64,000 nt of DNA from Pocillopora verrucosa (GCF_036669915.1 NC_089312.1:19498317-19562316), one strand, 5' to 3'; shown: positions 48,966-62,003, counted from the stretch's first letter. Notes: generated by a model not told the origin, from the sequence alone. Numbers and translations: made by a program.

Positions 48966-49440
48966 GATCAATATTAGAATACAGGTACGTTGTGTTTTCA
49001 AACTTGCCGCTTTATTTGTCAGATGCCATCGAAAAAAGTGTAAAACCGCTTCCTTCCAAAAATTTTTCTTACGTCATCATAAACTGAAGCCTTGACAGTA
49101 ATTTACAATCACTTCAAGACAGAATGATCATAGAGTGCAAAAGGTTTATTACCAGTCTTAAACCAGGTAACCCTGTGTACAAGCTTGTTAATAGTCTCAT
49201 AGTAGATACTCAATATAATTATGCATCAAGTCCTAGAGAAAGAAATTCAAATATCCATTTATCTCAAACAAATACACTTTATGCATTGCACATGACTAGT
49301 TTTCCATTATTTTGCCTCTATATACTGGTTGGTTGCTAATACAATCAATTTTTCCTTAGCCATATATTTTGTGTTATTACTTTATTATTCTTTGCCGGCC
49401 AGACCTGTAATTCAGTCATTTATACTGCAAGAGGTCTTAA
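48966..49440 (+). pseudogene. LINE reverse-transcriptase C-terminal fragment
   Basis: In broken frames it reads RSVLEY at about 48,972, then SNLPLYLSDAIEK, then after a stop LQSLQDRMIIECKRFITSL and NPVYKLVNSL. The same order (VLEY - F - LP-YLSDAIE - L--RR---C--F---L---NP-HKL) is found at the C-terminus of CR1/Rex-like LINE reverse transcriptases. It is 5'-truncated and carries a stop near 49,085. The 3' end near 49,440 (AAGAGGTCTTAATAAACA) resembles a LINE tail. Confidence 0.6.
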
Positions 49441-49722
49441 TAAACATATCCACTCATACATAACATGTATAATTTCCTTTTTCATCCTCCTCCATTTCCC
49501 AACAAGTTGGCTGCCAGATAAAACAAAGTGTATACACAGTCAACTATCAAGCTTCGAAAGAGCAATAATTTGAAAATGGTTGAAATAAAAAATTCTTAGT
49601 TACCAGCTTTGATTTTGGTTACATTTTTTTCATAACTGTTTTTACCCATTATTTCCAAGATGTATTTTGTGTCTTGGTAAACAGACTCAAAAAGTTTACT
49701 TTGTGAACACTTAACATCTTAA

Positions 49723-49925
49723 CCCTTTCACTTCCAAGAGAGACCAAGAGAGGATTTCTCCTCATGATATCAATAAACATTTAAGCAGAACTTTACTGAG
49801 AAGAAAAGTACTACCAAGGGGATATTGTATGATTCAATGTTAAATTCTCAGAAATAAAATCATACAAAGTGCATCGCAGATAGTTGGGAGAATTGATATA
49901 GTGATATCTTGGCTAGGCAAGGCAA
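49723..49925. mobile_element. piggyBac-like MITE, copy 3 (degenerate)
   Basis: TTAA at 49,719-49,722 is followed by CCCTTTCACTTCCAAGAGAG, as in copies 1 and 2, then CTCCTCATGATATC as in copy 1. The right terminus cannot be found. The end coordinate is set only by the length of the other copies. Confidence 0.45.
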
Positions 49926-52590
49926 CAAAAGTGCTACTGTGCAGCATGAAAATTTTGTGAGTTTAGAATTTGAAAGATTTAGGATTGTTATCGACTCAAA
50001 ATTTAAGTTCACATTGAACAAAACCCTGCATCACATAACACCAAAAACTTAGTTTTAGTTTAACAACAACGTCACCCCATGTAAGTCATGAGCCACTTTT
50101 TTTCTCATCCACATTCCACTAAAATACCTCTCTGAATGTTCTCAAGGATCCTGTACACCTCTTAAAAAACTCATCACACAAACAAATCTAAAAATGAAAG
50201 GTTTTCTTTTTCATTTAACATGTTCTTTCGCTCATACAAAAAATCCCAGCATTAATCTTGAGTCATCTAAAAACCATAAATAAATGTTTCTGCAGGTAAC
50301 AAAAATCACTGATTCAAAGAGTATCACTATGGCAAAATTTGTTCTACTTTAGCATGTATCCACCCCTGTTATCATCATCTATCATAAGTCAGGAGTGATG
50401 TGTATTTAAAATTGTACTGATAATTGACTCTAATTTTCAAAAGTACTTTTAATCAAGAGTTATTAACTCATTAATAAAAGTTAAGCTTAAGAGCTGGTGA
50501 ATAAAGAAACAGTGGAGTTAGGCAACAACAAGGAATGGGTAAGGAGTAATTACCTCCAATGCCACTGAACTAGTGTTTACCAAGAAGAATGGTGGAAAAG
50601 AAAAAAGCTTGATAAATACGCAGACCTCTCTCACAGGGCAGCAGACAAAAAATGAAAATACACCCTCAGAGTGGTAAATGGATTGTCTCGCAGATGAATA
50701 AAAAATCTCCAGTTCTACTCAAACCTGACTCTACTTAAGCATCAAAATATTGTCGTTATTTGCTCAGTACCACTACTCAACCATGTAGGCCTAGCTAAAG
50801 AAACAGCTAGAAAGCAATGTAACTAATTAGGGTTTGCTGGAAAACATTATGAGCAAACTTTTCTAAGGAGAAAATAAATGAAAGTCATGACTAGGGGACC
50901 TTCAAAACTACAATAATTGATGCAAGGCTTCTCCAGGTGACTAACCTGTATGGTAAATTATCCAAAATTTTTATTAACCAAGAACTAACTTTATAGCAGA
51001 GCATGGTAAACATCTCGCACTCAGATTTCTAAATCATAAAATCAAACACTCATATGTTTGAATCAAAGAAACTCTGGTTCAGAATTGAAATAAAAAGTTC
51101 TGTCTCAGTTAATAACTTTTTATCAAGGGTCTCCACATCTCAGCCAGTATTGGATTTTCACAAAAGACTCACTCAGGGTGATATAAGTCACATGAACCCT
51201 GCATTGTTCAACACCACAATAAACAATGTCACATGCATCCTGTCTGCCAGACACAGTATTAAATAGGAATTTACTTTGAATTTATTTTGAAAAATCATAT
51301 ATTTGTCATGAGCACACATCAGAGAAAAAATTTCAAACACTTAGGAGGATTTTAATCGAAGCATTGTCCCTGTTGCAGGCTCTAATGCCAGGCGTTTCAG
51401 AACTTGTTACTCGGGAAAACCACATAATGAGGGTATTTACCATGACAGACCTCACTGGCCAGACTGAATCACTAAGGAAGAAAACACTTCTGTTTAGCCC
51501 CCTCAATCGATATTACAGAAATTTAACCACTTTCAGATGAAATTTTCAAACAAAATCAAAGAAAACTCTGATAAAAATGGATCAATTGATTTTCTGGCCA
51601 ACAAATTACAACAGATCATAGGAGCCTTCTGTTATGTAATAAGCATTCTGCTCACTAGGAGACAATCAGGTCAAAACACCTATGTGGAGATTAATGAAGA
51701 GGGATGGGAAATTTTTCTGTTTATACCAAAATACAGAAAGTTACAAGTAGAAAAATGTTTGAAATGTAGGTTTTTTTCATTAAAAAGTGTTCATCGTCTG
51801 ACACTAATTTTTTTCAATACATTTTTATGCAGGAATAAAACTTATGCTTACATGCCTCATTTCGGCTTTGGTGAAATTATCAAGGGAAAGTAAATTCCTG
51901 AACTCTGATCATGGCTTGCTAAAAGAACTACAGCGAATCACTATACAGCATATTTATGTAGCCGTGAGTAAAAAGTAAATTTTAAAGCTTAGAAAACTAT
52001 CAGAGATTGGTGAGAAACCCTCTAGGAATAATCCAACCCAAAAGCATCTTCACTCATCCAGTCAAGGCAAGATTACATCATCACAAACTAATTTGAACAG
52101 GTTGATTACATTTTGTGGAACAATATGACCAAAATATACAATAGAAAAATATCACGCGAAGTATTGAGGAACTGATGAAATTTTAATAAATGCGTGATTT
52201 GTGAACAAGACAAGCGGTAGTTATTCGAAGTGCGACACATGTAATAGCGAAGGTCACGTATGCGATGTGTTAAGTAATCGTAAGCAATGCTAGACATTAA
52301 AACTATGCATGTGTACTTCATAACTACATCGATTATCTATAAACCAAATTTGGGTGCCTTGTTACCAAATGTAAAATTGCAAATCGCTGCAAGACAATGA
52401 GTTGCGCTACGGAGAGCGTAGCTTTGGACAATCGATTCGTTTGCGCTACATGTAGCGATTTTACGTACTAGTCTCGGCTGGGAGTTTCCAAATACCGACA
52501 CATTGGCGAACTCGACCAGGCAGAAAAAGCATATTTAAAAGAATGTGAGCGCGATCAATCGAAAAGCGTAAAGATATAACAATACTTCAC
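49926..52590. other. Long stretch without a gene
   Basis: It contains only short frames, for example 51,537-51,893, with no family pattern. It probably forms part of the 5' UTR intron of the zinc-finger gene. Confidence 0.4.
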
Positions 52591-52594
52591 TTAC

Positions 52595-52690
52595 CTTTAC
52601 AGCATTTTCTTGAACGGACGTCCGCGTTCAGCTTCCCTTGAATACTCTAAAGTCCTCTTTGAAGAAACTTGAGAAGAAATAACTCATCAT
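52595..52690 (-). other. Possible 5' UTR exon of the C2H2 gene
   Basis: The minus strand reads AATGCTGTAAAG|GTAAGTGAAG, a near-consensus donor at 52,594. Together with the acceptor at 47,618 it would define a 5-kb intron. The region just upstream on the minus strand (52,600-52,790) is less AT-rich and promoter-like. The exon start is a guess. Confidence 0.4.
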
Positions 52691-52699
52691 CATTCGGCA

Positions 52700-54060
52700 T
52701 TATGAGCTTGGAATCGAGGCTGGGACGCAGTTCGATGGTTTCTTCGCGGGGGAGGGGTGAGGAATAAGCTGCATGAGCGGGCAAATATAATTTTCCAAAA
52801 CAGGAATTAGGTGTAATTTTTTGTTACTACAATAAAGAAAACTGTTCGTAGGAGCACCTTCTTCAATGACCAAATGACGAATTGATTAAAACCTATTTAT
52901 GCAATGACGTACAGAGAAAAGCTGGTGGCACACAGAGGTCAAGTCTGGTCACGTTCAAAACACGATAAACGTTTAATTATTTCGGTCATGCTCACGTTTC
53001 AAATGTGAACACTGGCCACATGGGCCGCATTGAAGGTAAAGCGGAAAACTCGATGCACGACCGTGTCATTTCATCCGTGCTATTGGTATGAAGGTGTTTT
53101 GTATTTTTAAAGAGAAAATAATAAATAAACTGAAAATAAAAAATGAACAGTTTCAGCCTGCAAGAGGACTTTAGGTAACACCCACGCGAGATAGTAGACA
53201 CGCGGGAACTTTCGAGCTGGTGTCTTCTTCTCGGTCACTTGCGCTATCTGCGTGAAATTTAATGATTTGGACCCGAATTAAGCAAAGATATGAAAATCAA
53301 ATATTTAAGCCTGAAAAATGAAAACCAGATTGACGCATAATTTTGTATCATCAATTAACAGCAGGAGCAAATGGAACACTAAAAGAGATTATTGCGAATA
53401 GCGCAAATATTTTGAAAGCTTCTTAATCCCCAACTTCTCACAGAATAATTTTGTTTATTCTGCGTTATTGTAAACTTCCTCGTGGCCATTTTCTAACAGC
53501 ACTACCACAATAAAGCTATAATATCAAAGCTATTTCAGAGTTCCCAAAAAGTCGTTGGGTCTCTTCGTTCATGTTTCATATTTCTTAGGCGACACGATAG
53601 TATATGCAAACAGGAGAAAACTTCTGACACAAGGAACAACAAAGTTTTTTTTTTTCATTATTATTTTCATCAACCTTTTTCGAAGAGACTTCGAATTTTC
53701 ATCATAGTTTGCTGACCTACGAAAAGCAATGACGCAAAAAAAAAAAAAAACAACAACGACGGCACGTTGATATGTTGCTTTGGTGACCTTTCCAAAGCTG
53801 ATTCAAATAGAGTAATAAAGAAGTTGAAGTGGTGGTGATTTTCCTGAGATAATATAAAATCCGATTTGAGTAATATTGAACGAAAGTGATGCATTAAAAT
53901 CATTCATTCCACTGAAACAGCTGGCTTGTCTCCTTATACCTATCTTTCCCCTCATGAGTAATGTCCCACTGTCTCCCCTCTCTCTCAATTCCATGCATGC
54001 ATGCAGCCTGAAAGATTAGTGACAAAACAGGTCTCACCATGGAGAAACTTCTAGCTTACG
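52700..54060. other. Spacer between the zinc-finger and channel genes
   Basis: No gene seen. It has A- and T-runs near 53,646 and 53,737, and GCATGCATGCATGC near 53,993-54,005. Confidence 0.45.
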
Positions 54061-55747
54061 TTATTTTATTTCTGCAACCGACCGTGAAAGATTGCCCTCT
54101 ACAGTTTGAACGTCTGAGTGTTGCATTTCTTCATGTTCTTCACGCTGCGAACAACTGGCTAGATCTATCCCGATGTGGTTATGAGTTTTTCGAGGGATGC
54201 ATCCAGTAGCACGCCGGGTGAGGGGATTTTTCGTTTCTTCCAAGGCAGTCATGATGGAATTAATCACACCAGATACCACACACAGACCGAACATGCAATA
54301 CAATGACGCCAATACATTGTGGATAACCGAGTAAATGGTATCCTCTGAGTGAGCTACTCTAAATTTGCTTCCTTCCTGCCTTGAGGAGTTTTTTGAAAAT
54401 AATCTCTCGAGACTTTTGATTCCGGATTTAGTATGTAAAACATAATCTCCAAAACCGATTGTAGAAAATGTTATAAAAGAATAATATACTCCTTCGTCAA
54501 AAGTCCAACCTAAAAGATACGGTACCAAAGATCCATATGCCGTCATCAGCAATATCATCGACGATACCAAAACAACAGCAGTCTTAGTTTGAATATGTTT
54601 CGGCTCCAGTGTATTCAAGAATTTCTTTTCGAAACGTCTGACTTCGGCATTAACACGGCTGGTAATCAGCTCCCCAATGGATTTTAACAAGAGCAGGGTG
54701 ATAGGAATCCCATATAAACAAACAATGATGCACAAAATTCTGCCTGAACATGTTTGAGGAGTGATGTACCCGTAACCTGTAAAGGAAATATTGAAAAATC
54801 TAATATTACATAGGTGATTGTTTTACGGACAACACCATTGCAGGAAGGTGACTGCTTTGGAAAGACTGTTGTTCAGAGGACGCTCCATATAAAATTAAGG
54901 AAAGGTTTCTACAGTGGAGTAATTTTAAAGGGAGTGTAGATGGACAGTAATCCAGGATCATGTTAGGTTCTCTTTACTCCCCACCGCGATTGTTCCAGAA
55001 AACTTGCTCCATCTCTCCACCAATCAGATGGGAAACTAAAGCCAATCATGACTTGCTCCTCCTGGTTTTTCCCACCCTCCAGGGAGTTTGCTTATTTTCA
55101 CATTGAGTTCTCGCTGACCCCTGGAGACATGATCTTGTTTTAGTCTGATAGACCTTTGTTATAGCTTTGCTTTTGGTTTTACGAAATTCAATCGAAAATT
55201 GCTATCGGCGGTATCTGTCATAATAACACTTAAGAGGAGTTGTTTACTTTGGGTTTGCGACTGTTTCTTGACAGGACTTTTAGTGTCAAATAACTGTATT
55301 CGAGAGAGGTCACTGCTATAAATAATCTAGAAAAACACCTAGAAAGAATCGTTAAACTGGGAAAATGTCTTCAACTTCTCTTGATAGACGCCCTTTCTTA
55401 CCTATGGTGGACCAAGCTTGAAAGACAAAATCAAGGGCAGACGAAAAGGTCCACTTAGGTTTCGGATCACTTAGGGCCTCGTGTGCGATATGAGAGAAGT
55501 TAATGAACTCTTCGGTGGTTATATTGTATTTAGATATCATGAATTCTTGCAGGGAGTGCAACACTTGATACTTTGTTTCTTCCTCGTCTTCCTCCGTGTA
55601 CTCCACTTGCAGAAAGAGCCAAGCGCTGGGAAGGAGAAATAACAAGTAAAGCAGTGTTCGCAACAGTACTTTTTTGAACAGTGGGTCCATGTCTGGAAAC
55701 TGCCACTTGTCTGTTCGAGCTCTCTGTAATGTTAGCTGGGAAAACAT
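54061..55747 (-). CDS. Two-pore (K2P) potassium channel, gene 1
   Basis: Exons 55,402-55,747 and 54,061-54,776 give 353 aa from the first ATG, or 334 aa from the second (MDPLFKK), which aligns with the start of the sister genes. Order: membrane segment 1 (VLLRTLLYLLFLLPSAWLFL), a cap of about 60 residues, pore 1 with its filter TIGYGY split by the phase-1 intron, segment 2 (ILCIIVCLYGIPITLLLL), a basic loop, segment 3, pore 2 (FITFSTIGFGDYV) and segment 4 (SLYCMFGLCVVSGVINSIM). Two such subunits make a potassium leak channel in the plasma membrane. The family is certain from the two filters. The subtype is not. The cytoplasmic tail is Glu/His-rich. It is the most diverged of the three tandem genes. 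Confidence 0.93.
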
Positions 55748-56084
55748 CACAAAAATAATTGTCTAAACATACGGAGAATGAAAATGGTGCTGAAATCAGT
55801 TTGTATTAGAATGGAACACGTACAAGTTAAAATTGTGACTTCAAAGTTAAATACAACAAAGAAAAAATGAATAATTGCCTGAGTCTCTCCCTAGCGGTTG
55901 AGGATTTTTTATTCCATGAGATGGAAATACATACCCGTCTTATTGTCATCATCACCTTCTTTTATTTAAAGTATTGTTATCAAACAACAGGATTAAGGAC
56001 ATCTGAACCCTTTACGTGGGAAAGCTAACTCTGTTATTGTTCAGCTTTGGCAGAAGGTGCAAAATATTCTAAAAAAGTACTAAA

Positions 56085-56719
56085 GAGGCCCTATTAGGGG
56101 TTATCAGGATACAAGATATTTGGGTAAAAAATTACAGGGATACGGGATATTCGGGAGGAAAATTAAAGGGATAAGGGGTATTTAAAAAAAGATTCTGGGA
56201 TATCGAAGATCGAAGTTCTCATTTTTTTAAAATAATGAAATAAGTTTATTAATCAATATAGAAGGTGCAAATAATTGAAAATTGCTTTCAAATGTGATTT
56301 TTTTACATTTTGCCATCAACTATTGTCAATATTGTCAATAGGTGCCAATATCGGCTCTTGTTCAAGAACAACTCTTCAACTCTTCCCCTCCCCACGACTT
56401 TTTCCATTTTGCACCACTTTCTCGGTGACTCATTCCTTTGAATTCACCTCAGTCCTTTAGCAATTCTTTACAAAATGTTACTTAAGAGCATACCATCGAT
56501 AAACGTGATGTCTTATTTGCACGTAATTTCTTTTTGAAATACAAAACGCTCCAGGAAAATGTGTTTTCGTTATCAGGTACCAAAACATTTTACGCTCAAT
56601 GACGTCATCATGGTAACTGGCGTTATCGGGATACGAATCACAAGAATGAACCGGATACGGGATATTTTGGCCAAAAATTAATGGGATACGGGATACTCAG
56701 ACCCCCCTAATGGGACCTC
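56085..56719. mobile_element. Non-autonomous element with inverted ends and GGATACGGGATA repeats
   Basis: The left end GAGGCCCTATTAGGGGTTAT and the right end, as complement, GAGGTCCCATTAGGGGGGTC are imperfect inverted repeats of about 28 bp. Inside both ends lie several copies of GGGATACGGGATA(T) (near 56,140, 56,655 and 56,688, with variants near 56,107 and 56,170). No transposase frame. The superfamily cannot be told because no clear target duplication is visible. Confidence 0.65.
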
Positions 56720-58373
56720 ACAAAATCTATTTGACAACCTATGCGTGGCAAGTCACTTCAACTTAAGGTTTTGTAATTTTTTCCTTCCTCTCCTTTTATC
56801 CTTACTTTGAATTTAATCAAAATCGTTGAAGTCTTGGTCTTACTCACCATAAAAAAAAAACAATTTCTAAAAATATGTACAGTTATTATGCTCATAGTCG
56901 AGTTAAAAATGTGTATCTAGTTTTTCTTCAGCACGAAAGCTGAAATATCTGATTCAAAGGAGTTGGTCTCGGCGCAACGATCGCGGTAATAAAAAAGTTG
57001 GTAAAAATAGTTCAGTGGTACATTTTGCTGTTTGAATACTGGTTAAATTTTACATTCTTCAATTTATTTAGCGATGAAAAGAAACAGAAATACTAATTAT
57101 TAAAGTCAAAGATTGTTAAGTGAGTTCAAAGGAATATGATTCGAACCAGAAAATACGAAATTAATTGAGTTTTCCAAAGTTTTGGTCTCAATCAAATATT
57201 TTTGTAAGAGATCGTTGATTCATTACATTCATTCTTATAAACACTGAATTTACCAACGAACTTACCAATTTCGAAGTATTGGGAAAAGACATACGAGAAC
57301 TTCATTCACTAAATTATCTGTGGCCGTCCTATTTCATGGATAACAATCAAAACCCAGCGGTGGGGACAGCTGTTTGAGATATTGAATTTACTCCACTCAA
57401 TAGAACTTCCTGAACACAAAAATGAAATATGTTTGGTATTGATATAAGATTGACAATTTGTCCGTCAGTGGTACAATTTTTAATTATAACTCAACGTGCA
57501 TCCTTCTATATTTAAGAGTAATAGTATTACCGATGATAAACACTCTCTCCAGTTGTTTTTTGTTTTGGGTTTTGTGTTTTTATAACCACCGAAATATAAT
57601 TTTAAATGACATCTAAAGTAAAGGAGACAAATGAATTACTAAACATGGATTACTAAATAAAACTGCATATCAGTTCAAGTTCTTTAAATTTCTGTTAACT
57701 AATTCCGGTACCTGTTACATAAATTTTGTAGACGTTCTTTCTTCTTGATATTTATTTTCTCTCGAAATATAGAGCCAATTTTGTTGTTCCTAACCATTCT
57801 TTTATACCATGACCCGGTTATTTAGGAAAATTCAGTATGATAGAATGATAAACATCAGATTTTCTTTCTCATACCTTAATTGTTTTCTACAGCCATTTGA
57901 TAAGAGTAATATAAATGGGTGTACGAGATTTTTGGCTAAAAGAGGTGTTTCGTACGGATTAAAAGTTAACTTACACAATCTGTGGGAGTCTCAAGTCGAA
58001 TACTTACACATTAAAGGTGAAGTATTCTATCAAGTTTTGGGGGCTTAAATCTATACTCAGGTATTTTAAAGGAATCTTTGCTAACTTAAATGCTACTCGT
58101 GAATAGCTCTAATGAGCACCCTTTCTGTAGTAGAGCTGACTAGGCCCAAGCACTGAGTTCGGCTTCTCGTTTGCCAGTTTCCAAGGATTCGAAAGTTGGT
58201 CCATCTTACACAAGACCCATTCATGTTCAAATATATCATGCTTTTTCACCCCTTAAGAGATTCCAAGACTTCTAAGGTTACTAAAGAACGTGCTCAAGTG
58301 TTTTGCTGTTCTATTTGGTTAAAGCTTGTTAAGACGGATAAAAATCTTTTTCCAAATCTTGCTACCATGGAAC
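56720..58373. other. Spacer between channel genes 1 and 2
   Basis: No gene. From about 57,170 it is the downstream part of the segmental duplication shared with 60,885 onward. Confidence 0.5.
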
Positions 58374-59860
58374 TCAAGACCTTGATGTAGGACACTGAAA
58401 ATTTTGCTCACTACTTTCGTGGGAGTCTCGCGTTTTGTTCGTAAAACATCCAAGACATCGAGGGCGACATTTGCTTTCCTCGACGGCAGCCATAATGGAA
58501 TTTATTACACTGCAGACAATGCTTAGACTTAAAATGTATACAGATATAAACAAAACGCTGGAAGGTATGTGGAAAGCTTGAAAAGACTCGGCATTCTCAT
58601 TTCCTTGATATGTAGAGTTAGGCAACGTTAGCTTCTTGATCCTATAGCTGGGTTGGAACAATACATAGTCGCCAAAACCGATTGTGGAGAATGTTACGAA
58701 CCAAAAATATGCTCCTTCGACGAAAGTCCAACTCAAACCTCTTCGTTCTCGACGCCATCTTGATGCCGCGCAACAGATTATCATAATTGTTATCATAGAT
58801 AATCCCAAAGTAACGGCGGTCTTAATTTTAACATGTTTCGGCTCTGGTCTTCCGAGGAATTTCCTTTCAAATTTGGTGAGAATTTTGCTGATCAATTTGG
58901 CGATCAACTCGCCGACGGAATTCAACGTGAGCAAGGTTATTGGAATTCCAAGTAGAGACACGAAGATACACAACATCTGACCTTCAGGAGTTTGAGGGGT
59001 AATGTATCCATAACCTGTCGAGAACATGGATTATGGATTAATTGCTAGCGTATAGATCTTCGTAACTGTGTGATTGTTCGACTAACGCGTGACATAAGAA
59101 CTAAGGGCAACGACAAAAATACAGGGAAAGATTATCAGAAGAAGGTCGGTGCTCAAGGGAACTAAAAGGCTCATCGAACCACTTTTGTGGGAGCATTCAA
59201 AGATTCCTTCATTAGAAATGCATAAAGTGATTTCCGCAATTAGAAAGCTTTAAGTAAGAGAAGGGTTGATGAGAAATATGAAAGATTTTACAAGATCTTG
59301 TCGAGCTCTATGGTATAACACTATTCCCTTTGGTAGACAGACTTTCCAGTTCTATTGGGAAGCATTTGGGTTAGCTCCTTTAGGGCATGTCTGCTTTACG
59401 AAGAAGAAGAACTTTGTGGCCATAAAATGTTCCAAGAAGTATAAAGGAAATGTACGTCCGCTGACATTGTCATACATTACCTAGTCAATAAAATATATCA
59501 TAAGACTGAACATAGTCGGCAGAAAAAACGGATATATATCTGCCTTATATTTACCTATGGTGGTTACAGTCTGCACGACGAAATCAATGGCATGAAGATA
59601 GGTCCACTTTGGCTTTGGCATTCTTAAAGCTTCGTACGCAACGCCGCAAAACTTGTTGAATTCTTCAAGAGACATGTTGCATTTAGACCCCATGGACATG
59701 AACAAAGTGGACAACAACTGATATTTTTCCTGTTTGTCGTCCTTTTCTGTGTACTCCACATGAATGAATAGCAAAGAACTTAAAGAGACTAGCAAGAAGA
59801 AGCCAAAAGTTCGAAGAAGTGCTGTCTTCAAAAGTGAGTTCATGTTCAAGATTACGGTGA
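57170..59860 (-). repeat. Segmental duplication, copy 1 (contains K2P gene 2)
   Basis: It aligns with about 60,885 to the window end. The non-coding part 57,230-57,440 matches 60,915-61,110 closely (for example CTAAATTATCTGTGGCCGTC against CTAAATTATCTATGGCCGTC). The two channel genes share exon lengths and intron positions. Copy 2 is about 550 bp longer between the matched blocks, largely because of a mobile-element insertion at about 61,579-62,238. Confidence 0.85.
58374..59843 (-). CDS. Two-pore (K2P) potassium channel, gene 2
   Basis: Exons 59,555-59,843 and 58,374-59,014 encode 309 aa. The start is the ATG of MNSLLKTALLRT. Segment 1 (FGFFLLVSLSSLLFIHVEY) is followed by a cap with two Cys residues (SKCNMSLEEFNKFCGVAYEA), pore 1 TTIG|YGYITP across the intron, segment 2 (LCIFVSLLGIPITLLTLNSV), pore 2 (FSTIGFGDYVLF) and segment 4 (SLSIVCSVINSIMAAVEESK). 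The tail is short with a Cys cluster (CRPRCLGCFTNK). A cap Cys joins the two subunits in many K2P channels. Its nearest relative is gene 3: exon 2 has the same length (641 nt) and differs mainly in the segment between M2 and P2. Intact, so probably functional as a leak channel. Confidence 0.93.
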
Positions 59861-60884
59861 TCGTTGTAAGCTGGATTACTGTTTTATTGTGTTAATCTCA
59901 GGACACGCGTATCAGCTGCTTAAGCTTGATAGTAGTCAAATCCTGAAAAAAAAAACGTATCGTCAAAGTACGTGAAACTACATTTCAATTTAGGTTTACT
60001 AAAAAATTTACTAAAATCGATGTTTTATCATGTCGTAACAACGGAACATGTACAGTGAACTGACAGTGTGTGGATATATCTGATAGACGTTTAGTTACGC
60101 TCAATGTTACATTTTTTTCCCAATCAGTATAATTTTTTAACCTTTATCCTAATACTTTTTCACATATTTTGTAGCTGAGCTTCCTGTATTATCATCGGCT
60201 CATTCGCTCCAGATAATTTTTACTGTTATCAATATCTTATCGCAGAACCAGCCTTTTTTTGTTTGTGTACATACAAACTGAAAATCACAATTTGATAAAA
60301 CTATATCTTTCACTTGTTAACGATAAGACCAAGGTTTTCTTCTTTTTACCCATATTAAATAAAAGTTTTGCTACTTTGAAAAAATAAGCAGAAAGGAAAA
60401 AGGTTTGTCTCCACGAGGACATCACCCTATACACCAACTCAATTCATCTTAACGTTTACCTTCTCATATTTATCATCACTCACTTTAAAAAAATTTAAAG
60501 GCCTCAGAAATTTAATTTCCGACTAGTTTTAGGTATATTGAAAGACATAAACTGTTTTCTTTTTTTTAGTTATTACGTGGTGTATACTAAAACAAACCAC
60601 CTACACTCTTTGGAGAGTAAGTGTTAATTATTGCTCGATTCTTTTTCACGAAACCTGTTTGACTAATGGCCGTGTTCTTTCGAGTTACTCTCTAGCTTAA
60701 GGATAAATTGGTCAACTAAACTAAAACTGTAAGAAATTTCTTCACGGTACACGTCGTCTCACTCATTTAAGATGTAAGTGTTAAGTTCCAACAGGAGAAG
60801 TGACACTATTATTTAATTTTGTCTATCAGTAATCATCTATGCAGACACAAACCCTTCCATTGCCAAATTTACTTTAGATATTCC
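59861..60884. other. Spacer between channel genes 2 and 3
   Basis: No gene. AT-rich. It presumably holds the promoter of gene 2 near 59,850-60,200, but no TATA box or initiator stands out. Confidence 0.45.
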
Positions 60885-61707
60885 AACGTTTTTGGTCTCA
60901 GTCAAAATGTTTTTTCAAGAGATCGTTAATTCGTTACATTACTTCATATAAACACTGAACTTACCAACGGACTTACCAATTTGGAAGTATTGAGAAAGGA
61001 TATACGAAAACTTCGTTCACTAAATTATCTATGGCCGTCCTCATCCATGGATAACAATCAAAACTCAGCAGTAAGGGCAGCTGTTTGTGATATTGAATTT
61101 AATCTATTATTGTCCGTCAGCGGTACAATTTTTAATTATAACTCAACGTACAATTGTTTTTTAATTTTGGTTTTGTGTTTTGGTAACCTCGGAAAAATAA
61201 TATTTAATGACCTGTAAAGTAAAGGAGACAAATGAACCTCTCGTTGGACATGGATTACTAAGCAAAGCTGTATATCAGTTCAAGTTCACTAAATTTTGGT
61301 CAGCAAATTCCGTCACCGTTTACATAAATATTATAGGCGTCCTTTCATATTGATATTTATTTTTCAATTTTCACACGAAACGTCGCGCCAATTTTGTTTT
61401 TACTAACCAAACGGGTATAAGAGAGGCGAGGTTTAATGCGTGTGAAAAGTCAAGTCAGACAATCCGTGGCAGTCATCGGTCTTATAAATACACGGCTATT
61501 ACAAGCCTGACAGTGCATGCTTTTATTAAGTCTTAAACGCACAAACTCACATGCCCATACTAAGAGTGGGTATCAGTCGGTTTCGCTTCTTGTCGAGTAC
61601 GCTACGTTATAGTTCGCTACATGTTCGCCACTTACATACCGAATTTGCTACTTACTTCATCCTACCATTCTATCAAAAAAGACTTTTATGGCAGACCTAG
61701 AAAAACG

Positions 61708-61845
61708 GGATCAACATCAGTATCTGAACAACTCCCCAACTACCCCTCCCCTAGCCCAACATTAACCCTAACTTGTTATCAATTGACTGTTGTTGGGTTA
61801 GGGTAGGGGTAGATGGGGAGTTGCCTAGATACTGATATTGATCCG
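61708..61845. mobile_element. 138-bp foldback MITE
   Basis: An almost full-length hairpin: GGATCAACATCAGTATCTGA...AACTCCCCAACTACCCCTCC on the left is complemented by GGGGTAGATGGGGAGTTGCC...TACTGATATTGATCC on the right, with a short loop near TTATCAATTGACTG. No coding capacity. Confidence 0.75.
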
Positions 61846-61885
61846 AAAAACGAATATTTATGGCTAACCCCTCTAACCTTTGGTC

Positions 61886-62003
61886 TGGAAGATATATATT
61901 GATGACATCTTCTCACCGTTGGACATTTCTATGAAAGAAGCTTCCAATTTTGTTGACTTCGCCAATTCTTTCTACCCAACAGTCAGGTTTACTTGTGAAA
62001 CGC
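61886..62003 (+). pseudogene. Reverse-transcriptase fragment with YIDD motif
   Basis: One open frame reads WKIYIDDIFSPLDISMKEA then NFVDFANSFYPTVRFTCET. The YIDD box followed by F-x-x-x-N ... P-x-V-R-F-T-x-E fits the active-site region of a Penelope-like reverse transcriptase (RYIDDIF...FTxE). The fragment is about 40 residues, with no flanking RT blocks in frame. Confidence 0.55.
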
